NCBI RefSeq assembly: GCF_029633965.1
Contig: NZ_CP091277.1
Coordinates: 372,001-436,000 of the forward strand
Origin: Methanogenium sp. S4BF
GTDB taxonomy: Archaea; Halobacteriota; Methanomicrobia; Methanomicrobiales; Methanomicrobiaceae
Length of the DNA stretch: 64,000 nt
Direction: 5' to 3'
Of this stretch, positions 43,777 to 52,009 are shown piece by piece. A model generated the notes under the pieces. That model did no database searches, was not told where the DNA came from, and saw only the letters and a program-made list of their open reading frames with translations. Each line of letters starts with the position of its first letter. The stretch's first letter is position 1. A program made the position numbers and the translations under genes.

Positions 43777-44043
43777 CTACCGGTATAACAGGAAAAAAAC
43801 AACAGCGATGATGATGAGGATGATGACTGCCCAGAGAAAGGGGCGGCGTCTCCTGTCGTATTCACGCACCTCCTCACGGTACTCTTTCTGCAGTTCGCGC
43901 TCTTCTTCGGGTGCGGCGTCATCATCATACTCAACCACGAGTGCGCCGGAATAGCCGCATTTTTTGCAGCGGTAATGGTATCCGCCATATCCTCCTGCCA
44001 CCGGGTAAATCTCTGTGCTGTTGCATCGCGGGCATCGTATCAT
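43777..44043 (-). CDS. zinc-ribbon protein with C-terminal membrane helix (88 aa)
   Basis: N-terminal zinc ribbon CPRCNSTEIYP ... YRCKKCGYSG (residues 4-34), an acidic and basic charged linker, and a single C-terminal helix (FLWAVIILIIIAVVFFLLY). Tail-anchored topology with the ribbon in the cytoplasm is likely. Function unknown. It lies just downstream of the hydrogenase maturation protease gene on the same strand. Confidence 0.82.
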   Translation of the reverse strand: MIRCPRCNSTEIYPVAGGYGGYHYRCKKCGYSGALVVEYDDDAAPEEERELQKEYREEVREYDRRRRPFLWAVIILIIIAVVFFLLYR

Positions 44044-44058
44044 GGCGGTTTCTCTCCT

Positions 44059-44559
44059 TTAGTTCCCGGAACCGGTATCCGGGGGTGCCGTGATATATTC
44101 AGGTATCTGTCTCTCTTCACCGCGGCAGAGCATATCTGCGACTTCCTCTCCTGCGCGCCGGACCGGTGCTGATATCCCTTCATGGAATACGGGGGGGCCC
44201 GGCTGGATGCCGATGAGGATGATCTCCGGCACATCGTCCTGCAGGTATTGCATGATGTGAGTGAGGGGGAGGGAATGGGTGTCAAACCCTGCCTGCCCGA
44301 TGGAATCATGGGGGATTCTCCGGAACTCTCCGGGGGAAAGCTGCATGTCGGCGGCATCGACTATCACGAGGAGGCGGGGCTGCATCTTCCTGACCACGCC
44401 GGTGAAGTTTTCCGGCGCTGTTCCGCAGTCTGCCGCGTGCCAGCCGGGGCAGCCTGTTATGCGCCGTGCCACCAGTGGGCCGATGCCGTCATCCCCCATC
44501 ATCGTATTTCCGACTCCAAAGAGTATTTTCACACCAGTATGTGGGAGGTGAAATGGCAT
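44059..44559 (-). CDS. hycI: hydrogenase maturation protease (HycI/HyaD family)
   Basis: Nickel-checking endopeptidase that removes the C-terminal peptide of [NiFe] large subunits. Family start KILFGVGNTMMGDDGIGPLVA with the first metal-binding Asp, VIVDAADM with the second, and the histidine in FDTHSLPLTHIMQYL. The ATG at 44559 is chosen; the upstream frame encodes an unlikely leader. It lies 1.2 kb from the mbh operon and may process MbhL or F420-reducing hydrogenase subunits elsewhere. Confidence 0.9.
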   Translation of the reverse strand: MPFHLPHTGVKILFGVGNTMMGDDGIGPLVARRITGCPGWHAADCGTAPENFTGVVRKMQPRLLVIVDAADMQLSPGEFRRIPHDSIGQAGFDTHSLPLTHIMQYLQDDVPEIILIGIQPGPPVFHEGISAPVRRAGEEVADMLCRGEERQIPEYITAPPDTGSGN

Positions 44560-44636
44560 AATGGGATCAATACAACAGGGAATCAGATGGGGGTTACCGC
44601 AACTGATTATAGATCCGGAAATAAACCTCTGAATGG

Positions 44637-45293
44637 ATGACAGGAAGAAAAAATGCAGGTATCCTTTTCGTAGCAGCACTTCTCATCGCGGCAGGTATTC
44701 CTGCTGTGTGCGCTGAAGATGTTGCTGTAGATACGATTGCCGTTGAGAAGATCGATCTCTACAATCTGGCAGTGGATGAGGCCGGAGCCGGGAATTACAC
44801 TGCTGCGATGCAGCATATCGATGCCGCGCTGGCAATCGACGGCAATTTCACGCTCGCCTGGGTAACAAAGGCGGGGATCAGTTCGGCGCAGGGTAACTAC
44901 ACCGGTGCACTCACTGCAGCAGAAGTGGCAACCACACTGAACCCGAATCAGGCGGACGCATGGGTGGTCACCGCCGATGCGCTCCTGAACCTTGGGCGCT
45001 ATGCAGAGGCGGTTGAAGCGGCAGACAAGGCAATTATGCTGAATCCGGAAATGATCGAGTCGTATATCATCCAGGGTACTGCCTACGGGCAGATGGGTGA
45101 GTACGAAAAGGAGATTGCGGTTTCAGAAAAAGCACTTGAAATAGACTCCTCGGATACCCGTGTGTTGGGCAATCTTCATTTTGCACAGGCCAATACGGGT
45201 GTGGGGACTACTGAACCGACACGGGCACCGTTTCCTGTGGCAGGCGCCGTTTTTGGTGCGGGCGTGCTGTTCCTGATGTCCCGGCGCGGATGA
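44637..45293 (+). CDS. exported TPR-repeat protein with C-terminal membrane tail (218 aa)
   Basis: Signal peptide (ILFVAALLIAAGIPAVCA), three to four tetratricopeptide repeats (YNLAVDEAGAGNYTAAMQHIDAALAID and following), then a short linker PTRAPFPV, a hydrophobic segment and a terminal RRG. The tail resembles archaeosortase-type sorting signals (proline-rich tripeptide, helix, basic end), though it is not one I can name. Likely a surface protein for protein-protein contacts. Confidence 0.8.
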   Translation: MTGRKNAGILFVAALLIAAGIPAVCAEDVAVDTIAVEKIDLYNLAVDEAGAGNYTAAMQHIDAALAIDGNFTLAWVTKAGISSAQGNYTGALTAAEVATTLNPNQADAWVVTADALLNLGRYAEAVEAADKAIMLNPEMIESYIIQGTAYGQMGEYEKEIAVSEKALEIDSSDTRVLGNLHFAQANTGVGTTEPTRAPFPVAGAVFGAGVLFLMSRRG

Positions 45294-45510
45294 GCGATCG
45301 CTGTAATAGGCAAAATATCTCTTTTTGACAACCGCTGCTCTGTGTGGCTGGAAAGAAACCGTTGAATCATTTTTGATATTCTTTTGTTCCGGCAGTACCG
45401 GGCAGAGATATTGTTCTCACGGGTGTGAAAGGGAGGCGACTCTCTCTTATGTGAAATACCTTATGAGAATGAAACTTTCAGCTCTGATGAATGAATGCTG
45501 TAAAAACGAG

Positions 45511-45582
45511 TGCGCCGACCGGGACTCGAACCCGGGTTTAGGCGTTGGCAACGCCTAGTGATAACCACTACACTATCGGCGC
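45511..45582 (-). tRNA. tRNA-Gly (anticodon GCC)
   Basis: Minus-strand cloverleaf of 72 nt: acceptor GCGCCGA/TCGGCGC with discriminator A, D arm TAGTGTAGTGGTTATCA, anticodon stem AGGCG/CGCCT with loop TTGCCAA (anticodon GCC), and T arm CCGGG-TTCGAGT-CCCGG. No intron, no encoded CCA. Confidence 0.97.
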
Positions 45583-45701
45583 AATTCACCCTGTGATGCT
45601 GGCGCATCTCAGTGCTCTACAATATACTCTCCCGGAGAATATAATGGTATCGAATTGCGTTTCTGCACCCTTTGTTTTTGGAAAGGTGCCTGTTTTGTGC
45701 G

Positions 45702-45713
45702 AATTATATTTAC
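45702..45713 (+). promoter_or_regulatory. TATA-box candidate of the tetrapyrrole operon
   Basis: AATTATATTTAC in an otherwise GC-rich neighbourhood, about 110 bp upstream of the first gene's likely start, is the best promoter-like element ahead of the hem genes. No ribosome-binding site is obvious near the chosen start. Confidence 0.4.
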
Positions 45714-45825
45714 TTACAATATATTGCCACTCGGATCAAAATCCCCGGATGTTCCTTTTCTCAGGCATACGAATGGAATGAAAGGTGATACCGTTAAATG
45801 CGTGCAGCATCTATCCTATTCAGGC

Positions 45826-46446
45826 ATGATACCACTGATGATGGACCTCAGGGGTGCAAAGGTTGTGATTGCGGGCGGCGGCGCTGTCGGCGCCCGGAAG
45901 GCGCGTTATTTTGCCCATGAGGCGCACGTGGTGGTCCTCAGTCGTTCATTTCACCCGGATTTTGCAGAGATTGCTGCTGAGACGGTTGAGTGTGATCTGG
46001 CTGAAATGCATGATGATGAGATTGCATCCCTGCTCACCGGCAGTTTTCTGGTAATTACCGCCCTGGAACGCGCGGAGATGAACCAGAGAATCGGTTTCCT
46101 TGCGCGCCGGTGCGGTGCGCATGTGAATGATGCGGGAGGGGAGGGGGGCGATGTTATCATCCCGTCTGTTGTGCGGGGGGATACCTACTGCATCGGGATC
46201 TCCACCCATGGACGCAGCCCGGCTGTTGCACGCCATCTCCGCTTCTGCATTGAAGAGCACTGCGGTAACATCGACGGTATGGTGCGGCTGCAGGAGGCGC
46301 TGCGGGAAGACCTGAAACAGCGGGTCCCCGACCAGCGTGTCCGTTCACGGATTCTCAATGCAGTCCTTGACGACCCCGCGATGTGGGATGCCCTCTCCCA
46401 CGGTGCAGAGCAGGCCAAAGAGCAGGCCCTCAGGAAATATCTATGA
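45826..46446 (+). CDS. precorrin-2 dehydrogenase (Met8/CysG-N-like)
   Basis: NAD-dependent oxidation of precorrin-2 to sirohydrochlorin, a branch point for siroheme, F430 and heme in archaea. Rossmann motif VVIAGGGAVGARKARYF at the N-terminus, AHVNDAGGEGGDVIIPS and the substrate-site stretch GISTHGRSPAVARHLR. Start at 45826 (MIPLMMDLRG) agrees with the family; ATG 45778 is an alternative. Its stop overlaps hemA (ATGA). Confidence 0.9.
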   Translation: MIPLMMDLRGAKVVIAGGGAVGARKARYFAHEAHVVVLSRSFHPDFAEIAAETVECDLAEMHDDEIASLLTGSFLVITALERAEMNQRIGFLARRCGAHVNDAGGEGGDVIIPSVVRGDTYCIGISTHGRSPAVARHLRFCIEEHCGNIDGMVRLQEALREDLKQRVPDQRVRSRILNAVLDDPAMWDALSHGAEQAKEQALRKYL

Positions 46447-47726
46447 AGAACGGACTCATCCCATCGGTCGCCATCGCAGGCATCAGCCATCACGGAAGCG
46501 ATATCGCAGAACTGGAGGCATTCCGCTTTTCAGACGAGGCGGCATTCCTTGCAGAAGCGAAAGAATGGTTTAAAGGGGCGCTTCTCCTCCAGACATGCAA
46601 CCGGATCGAGTTTCTGGTAGAAGGGGATGCCTGTATGGCAGAGGCATTTCTTCGCGAACAGGGGCGGGATGGGTTCCGGACGCTGGAAGGAGAGGATGCA
46701 CTGCGCCATCTCCTCCGGCTCTCTGCCGGCATTGACTCCATGGTCGTGGGGGAAGACCAGATACTCGGGCAGCTGAAAACGGCGCTGGCACTCTCCCGTG
46801 AGCACAGCGCATCCAGCCAGCTTGTGGAGCGGTGCATCACCAAGGCGGTGCATGTCGGCATCGAGGTGCGCAGGCGTACGAATATCAACAAGGGGGCGGT
46901 TTCCATCGGTTCAGCGGCGGTAGAGCTGGCAGAGGACCTCCTGGGAAGCCTTGACGGCCGCCATATTCTGGTGGTGGGCGGCGGTGAGATGGGCACGCTG
47001 GTGACCCAGGCGCTCGCGGAAAAAGATCTGACCGCGATCTATGTCACCAACCGGACCTTTGCCCGTGCGGAGGAGCTGGCACAGCTGGTGGGGGGAAAGG
47101 CCGTCCATCTGGATGAACTCTTCCGGTATGCCGCTCTTGCCGATGTCATTATTTCCTGCACGGCAGCTCCCCACCCCGTCATCCGCTATGAAGCAGTCTG
47201 TGATGCGATGCGGGGCCGTGTGTGGCCGCTTGACGAAGGCAAAAAACCGCTTGTTATCATTGATATTGCACAGCCGCGGGATGTGGAGGAATCGGTCGGA
47301 GATATCGATGGCGTCTATCTCTTCACCATCGATGATCTCCGTACGGTGAGTGAGAAGAATATGAACAACCGGAAAGAGGAGGCCGAAGAGGCGCATGCAT
47401 TCCTGGATGCTGAGCTGGTACAGTTTGTGACGCTCCTCAACCGGGCCGGGGCCGGTGACCTTCTCGCCCATCTCCATTCCTGGGCAGAGATGATCCGGTG
47501 CCGGGAACGCGACAAAGCGGCTGCACGCCTCCGGTCATCGGGTGCACCGGCTGAAGAGATCCTTGATGACCTGTCACGGGTGCTTGTCAAAAAACTTCTC
47601 AATGACGTTACCTTTTCTGTGAGGCGGTGTGCTGAGAGCGGTGAAATTGAATATGCACAGGCCCTGGTGCACGCAGTAACTGCAGGAGATGACGAATGTT
47701 TCCGGAAAGACGATTGCGAAGACTGA
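46443..47726 (+). CDS. hemA: glutamyl-tRNA reductase HemA
   Basis: First committed step of C5-pathway tetrapyrrole synthesis: glutamyl-tRNA to glutamate-1-semialdehyde. N-terminal catalytic domain with the nucleophilic cysteine in LLQTCNRIEFL, GIDSMVVGEDQILGQLKTA, an NADPH domain (ILVVGGGEMGTLVTQAL), and the C-terminal dimerisation helix. The C-terminus overlaps hemB by 31 bp. Confidence 0.95.
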   Translation: MKNGLIPSVAIAGISHHGSDIAELEAFRFSDEAAFLAEAKEWFKGALLLQTCNRIEFLVEGDACMAEAFLREQGRDGFRTLEGEDALRHLLRLSAGIDSMVVGEDQILGQLKTALALSREHSASSQLVERCITKAVHVGIEVRRRTNINKGAVSIGSAAVELAEDLLGSLDGRHILVVGGGEMGTLVTQALAEKDLTAIYVTNRTFARAEELAQLVGGKAVHLDELFRYAALADVIISCTAAPHPVIRYEAVCDAMRGRVWPLDEGKKPLVIIDIAQPRDVEESVGDIDGVYLFTIDDLRTVSEKNMNNRKEEAEEAHAFLDAELVQFVTLLNRAGAGDLLAHLHSWAEMIRCRERDKAAARLRSSGAPAEEILDDLSRVLVKKLLNDVTFSVRRCAESGEIEYAQALVHAVTAGDDECFRKDDCED

Positions 47727-48670
47727 GAAAAAGGAAGATTCAGCCTCTGTTTCAGGAGACTGTTCTGAGAACCGATGATCTGGTGGCCCCCATCTTTATT
47801 GACGAGACCGCTTCAGCGCCTGTTGAGATCGCCTCCATGCCGGGGCAGTACCGCTATCCCCTTTCGATGGCGGGAGAGGTGGCGCAAACGATTGCCGCAG
47901 CGGGAATCCGGGCGGTGATTCTCTTCGGCATTCCTGCACGAAAGGATGCCGGAGGAACTGAGGCATACAACCCCGATGGTGTTATTCAGGAGGCGGTCCG
48001 CGCAATGAAAGTGGCGGTGCCTGACCTGGTCGTGATAACCGATGTCTGCGCCTGTGAATATACGGACCACGGGCACTGCGGGATTGTCGGGGAGACCTCC
48101 TGCGGGCCCGACCTCCTGAACGACCCGTCCCTTGAACTGATGGCGCAGATTGCGGTGTCGCACGCGGAAGCCGGTGCGGATATCGTCGCCCCGTCCTGCA
48201 TGCTTGACGGCATGGTGATGGCGATCCGTGAGGAGCTTGACTGCGAAGGCTATGAGGATACGGCCATTATGTCGTATTCCACCAAATTTGCGAGCTCCCT
48301 CTATGGTCCGTTCCGTGATGCGGCCGACTCCGGCTTCTCGTTCGGGGACCGGACGACCTACCAGATGAGCCCGGCCAACCCGCGTGAGGCGCTCCTTGAG
48401 TCGAAGATGGATCTTAAGGAGGGTGCGGATATCCTGATGGTCAAACCGGCCGGGATGTATCTGGACATTCTGCAGTCGGTTGCCTCCCTCGGCCTGCCGG
48501 TCGCAGCCTATCAGGTGAGCGGCGAGTATGCGATGATAAAAGCGGCCGCAGCAAACGGCTGGATCGATGAGAAGGCGGTCGCACTGGAGAGTCTTCTCGC
48601 TATCAAGCGGGCTGGTGCGGATCTTATCATCACCTACTTTGCGCAGGATGCAGCGGGGTGGCTGAAATGA
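47696..48670 (+). CDS. hemB: delta-aminolevulinic acid dehydratase HemB (porphobilinogen synthase)
   Basis: Condenses two 5-aminolevulinates to porphobilinogen. The zinc-binding cysteines are in [15 protein letters not shown], and the Schiff-base lysines in [19 protein letters not shown] and [12 protein letters not shown]. 324 residues, normal. Coupled by overlap to hemA and hemL. Confidence 0.96.
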   Translation: MFPERRLRRLRKRKIQPLFQETVLRTDDLVAPIFIDETASAPVEIASMPGQYRYPLSMAGEVAQTIAAAGIRAVILFGIPARKDAGGTEAYNPDGVIQEAVRAMKVAVPDLVVITDVCACEYTDHGHCGIVGETSCGPDLLNDPSLELMAQIAVSHAEAGADIVAPSCMLDGMVMAIREELDCEGYEDTAIMSYSTKFASSLYGPFRDAADSGFSFGDRTTYQMSPANPREALLESKMDLKEGADILMVKPAGMYLDILQSVASLGLPVAAYQVSGEYAMIKAAAANGWIDEKAVALESLLAIKRAGADLIITYFAQDAAGWLK

Positions 48671-49908
48671 GGAGTGAAGAGCTCTTTACCGAGGCACAGA
48701 CCCTGATGCCCGGCGGCGTCTCCAGTCCGGTGCGTGCCATCAAACCCTATCCCTTCTATACCCGCAGTGCTGCCGGTTCGCGCCTCGTAACCGAGGACGG
48801 CGAGGAACTGATCGACTGCTGTCTCGGCTACGGCCCCCTGATCCTCGGCCATGCCCACCCAACGGTGCGTGAGGCGATCTGCGCCTGCACCGAAGGCGGC
48901 TGGCTCTACGGTACCCCCGCGGAGAAGGAGCTGACACTTGCCCGGATGATCATCGCCGATCACCCGTCGGTTGATATGGTCCGGTTTGTCTCCAGCGGTT
49001 CGGAGGCCACGATGGCGGCGATTCGCCTCGCCCGTGGGTTTACCGGGCGTGAGGACATCATCAAAATCGAGGGAGGGTTCCACGGGGCCCATGATGGTGT
49101 GCTCATCAAGGCGGGGTCCGGTGCGACCACGATGGGCGTTCCTGACTCCGCAGGAGTGATTCCCGATGTGGTGCGCCACACGCTGCAGGTGCCCTACAAC
49201 AACACCGAAGCACTCTCGGAGCTTCTGGATAATAATGAGAATGTGGCGGCATTCATCCTCGAACCGGTGCTTGGCAATGTGGGCCCGGTGCTCCCGGATG
49301 ACGGCTACCTTGCAGAGGTGCGCAAAATCACAGAGGAGCATGATGTGCTCCTTATTTTTGATGAGGTCATCACCGGCTACCGGCTGGGCATCGGCGGGGC
49401 GCAGGTGAAGTACGGGATTACGCCCGACCTGACGACCTTCGGCAAAATCATCGGCGGGGGGCTTCCCATCGGGTGTTTTTCCGGCCGGCGCGACATAATG
49501 CAGCTGACCGCACCGGCAGGGCCTGTCTATCAGGCAGGCACCTTCTCGGGGAATCCGCTCTCCCTGTCCGCAGGGATTGCCTGCCTGCAGCATCTGCGTG
49601 ACAACCGGGATATCTATTCCACGCTCGCGGAGAACGCACGCGCCATCGGTGAGTCCATTCCTTCCGCACAGGCAGGCGGGTTTGTGAATCTGGGTTCGAT
49701 GTTCAAACTCTTCTTCCGGAATACGCCGCCCCGTGACTACCGCGAGGCAAAGGAGAGCGACACAGCGGCATTCTCCGTCTTCTGGAATGCGATGCGGAAG
49801 CGGGGCATCTTCCTGCCGCCGTCGCAGTTTGAGACGAATTTCCTCTCTGCGGCGCACACCGACGACGATGTGGCGACGATTGCCGGGGCCTATAGCGCAT
49901 GCCTCTGA
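48667..49908 (+). CDS. hemL: glutamate-1-semialdehyde 2,1-aminomutase HemL
   Basis: PLP enzyme that isomerises glutamate-1-semialdehyde to 5-aminolevulinate. PLP lysine in [14 protein letters not shown], substrate-gate stretch [13 protein letters not shown] and cofactor-binding [15 protein letters not shown]. The ATG at 48667 overlaps the hemB stop (ATGA). 413 residues. Confidence 0.96.
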   Translation: MRSEELFTEAQTLMPGGVSSPVRAIKPYPFYTRSAAGSRLVTEDGEELIDCCLGYGPLILGHAHPTVREAICACTEGGWLYGTPAEKELTLARMIIADHPSVDMVRFVSSGSEATMAAIRLARGFTGREDIIKIEGGFHGAHDGVLIKAGSGATTMGVPDSAGVIPDVVRHTLQVPYNNTEALSELLDNNENVAAFILEPVLGNVGPVLPDDGYLAEVRKITEEHDVLLIFDEVITGYRLGIGGAQVKYGITPDLTTFGKIIGGGLPIGCFSGRRDIMQLTAPAGPVYQAGTFSGNPLSLSAGIACLQHLRDNRDIYSTLAENARAIGESIPSAQAGGFVNLGSMFKLFFRNTPPRDYREAKESDTAAFSVFWNAMRKRGIFLPPSQFETNFLSAAHTDDDVATIAGAYSACL

Positions 49909-50795
49909 AGGCCGGCACCCGGGGGTCACGCCTCGCGATGGCGCAGACGGACCGCGTCTGCGGGCAGCTTGCAGAACGGGGCATTGAGACGGCGGTCACC
50001 GAGATAAAGACCGTCGGCGACGCACTGACCCACGTCCCGATGCATCAGGTAGGGGGTCAGGGCATCTTTGTCCGGGCGCTGGATGATGCCATCCTTGCAG
50101 GCGAGATCGACTTTGCGGTTCACAGCATGAAGGACATCCCGGCCTTTCGGCCGGAGGGGCTCTGCACCGTGGCAGTGCTGGAACGGGACTCCCCGGCAGA
50201 CTTCCTCGTCCACGAGTGCGACATCGAGGATATCCGTGTCGTGGGGACGTCGTCCACCCGCAGGCGTGCACAGCTCATGAGAAGCAGTCTGGATGTCGAA
50301 ATTCGCGAACTCCGCGGCAATGTGGATACCCGCCTGCGGAAACTGCACGAAGGCCAGTATGATGCGATTGTCCTCGCAGAGGCCGGGATGCAGCGGCTAG
50401 ATATGGACCTTCCCGGGACGCAGCTTCTCCCGCAGTGGTTTGTGCCCGCACCCAATCAGGGCACCATTGCAGTGGTATGCCGGGATGATTCGGCACTCAC
50501 TGAACAGCTGTCGTGTGTTGATCATCCGCAGACCCGGAAGGATACGGAGATTGAACGGGCGGTGATGGAGGAGATTGGCGGCGGGTGCTTTACTCCGCAG
50601 GGCGTATACTGCCATGACGGATTTCTGATTGCTGAAGTGCTCTCCCTTGACGGCAGCCGCTATGAACGGGTTGAGGACAACGGCGATTCGGTGGAGGAAG
50701 GCCGGCTCATCGGCAGAAAACTCAAACATATTAGCTGGGACCTGATTGAGGAGGCCCGGCAGACCCTGGGACTATCAGGAACGGAACAATCATGA
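49899..50795 (+). CDS. hemC: porphobilinogen deaminase HemC (hydroxymethylbilane synthase)
   Basis: Polymerises four porphobilinogens. N-terminal [41 protein letters not shown], and the dipyrromethane cofactor cysteine in [11 protein letters not shown]. Starts inside the hemL end and overlaps cobA by 4 bp. Confidence 0.95.
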   Translation: MPLKAGTRGSRLAMAQTDRVCGQLAERGIETAVTEIKTVGDALTHVPMHQVGGQGIFVRALDDAILAGEIDFAVHSMKDIPAFRPEGLCTVAVLERDSPADFLVHECDIEDIRVVGTSSTRRRAQLMRSSLDVEIRELRGNVDTRLRKLHEGQYDAIVLAEAGMQRLDMDLPGTQLLPQWFVPAPNQGTIAVVCRDDSALTEQLSCVDHPQTRKDTEIERAVMEEIGGGCFTPQGVYCHDGFLIAEVLSLDGSRYERVEDNGDSVEEGRLIGRKLKHISWDLIEEARQTLGLSGTEQS

Positions 50796-51553
50796 ACGGA
50801 ACAGTGTATCTTATCGGGTCCGGTCCGGGTGGGCTGGGCATGATGACCATCCGGGCACGCGAGGTGCTCGATTCGGCTGATGTCATCCTCTATGATCAGC
50901 TCCCCGGTGCTGAGGTGATTGCCTCGCTGCCAAAGACGGCTGAATGTATTGATGTCGGAAAATACGGCTCTGACCATACGCTCGAACAGGAAGAGATTGA
51001 AGCCCTGATGGTGAAGTATGCGAAAAAAGGGCTCCGTGTCGTCCGCCTGAAAGGGGGAGACTCCTTTCTCTTCGGACGCGGCGGTGAGGAGATGGAGACG
51101 ATGCGGGAGCACGGCATTCCGGTTGAGGTGGTGCCCGGCATCACGAGTGCCATCGCCGTCCCCGAGTGCGTGGGCATTCCTGTCACCCACCGGAAATGGG
51201 CGAGTCAGGTCACTATTCTCACCGGCCATGAAGATCCCACGAAAGAGGAGTCTGCCCTGAACTGGCAGTGGCTTGCGCAGACAACCGGGACCATTGTCAT
51301 CCTGATGGGCGTGAAAAACCTCCCGAAGATTGCCGAGGCCCTTGTCGCAGGCGGCATGAACCCCGATAAACCGGTGGCGATCATCGAACGCGGCCTGCGG
51401 CCCGACCAGCGGGTGACGTGTGCTCCTCTTGACAGGATTGCCGAGACTGCACGGGAAGCGGGTGTGAAGCCTCCTGCGGTTGTTGTGATTGGGGAGGTCG
51501 CGACGCTTTATAGGGATGGGTCTGAGGGTAGGATGCATATTACGGGTGCGTGA
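50792..51553 (+). CDS. cobA: uroporphyrinogen-III C-methyltransferase (SUMT)
   Basis: Dimethylates uroporphyrinogen III to precorrin-2 with SAM. Signature motifs VYLIGSGPGGLGMMTIRA, VVRLKGGDSFLFGRGGEE, VVPGITSAIAVPECVGIPVTHR and TGTIVILMGVKNLP. 253 residues, a stand-alone SUMT with no HemD fusion. Last hem gene before the AT-rich island; no hemD follows, although uroporphyrinogen-III synthase is required for its substrate. Confidence 0.96.
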   Translation: MNGTVYLIGSGPGGLGMMTIRAREVLDSADVILYDQLPGAEVIASLPKTAECIDVGKYGSDHTLEQEEIEALMVKYAKKGLRVVRLKGGDSFLFGRGGEEMETMREHGIPVEVVPGITSAIAVPECVGIPVTHRKWASQVTILTGHEDPTKEESALNWQWLAQTTGTIVILMGVKNLPKIAEALVAGGMNPDKPVAIIERGLRPDQRVTCAPLDRIAETAREAGVKPPAVVVIGEVATLYRDGSEGRMHITGA

Positions 51554-52009
51554 TTTGCGCTGCCATGCGTTGTGAAATAAGAAGCAAAGCGGGTATTGGG
51601 AATCGTTCTCCCGAGCATGATTCGGCATTATGCCACGAGCGGTCAGTAGTGCATCACCTCATGTCCACCTCCCGGCAATGGGTCGTTAATGCCCCATCAT
51701 TTATTTCTCAATATGCATACTCCCCGGTCGTATGGCGTGAAGTCGGGAAGGACCGGGACGGGCATTCTCTCTTATCAATTGGTTCAAATATGTTCCATCT
51801 GGAACAAAATGTGCTCATTCTGATCCGTCAAATGTGAGATCAGTTCTGGCTTCTGAATAGGTTAGAGTTGATTGGAATATCAGTTTCCTGCTGGGAAGCA
51901 CATTCATTGAAAATAAATATATATTCATTATTTTTTGATCGAAAGGTTAATTCTCAATTTAATATGGGTGGGTAAGTTGGCAATTAAGAATTAATTCAGT
52001 ATATATATC
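51554..52009. other. junction between the hem operon and the AT-rich island
   Basis: The first ~230 bp keep the GC-rich character of the hem genes; composition then falls abruptly to AT-rich from about 51780. A 95-codon open frame at 51550-51837 has no family resemblance, including to HemD. AAATAAATATATATTCAT at 51911-51928 is a TATA-like element that could drive the island genes. No tRNA, integrase gene or obvious direct repeat is visible. Confidence 0.5.

Noticed and set aside
48634-49929. 431-codon open frame antisense to hemL
   Set aside because: Covers the hemL gene end to end on the opposite strand with no ribosome-binding site or family similarity; a bias artefact.
51550-51837. Possible hemD or remnant after cobA
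   Set aside because: The 95-codon translation has no uroporphyrinogen-III synthase features and no good codon bias.
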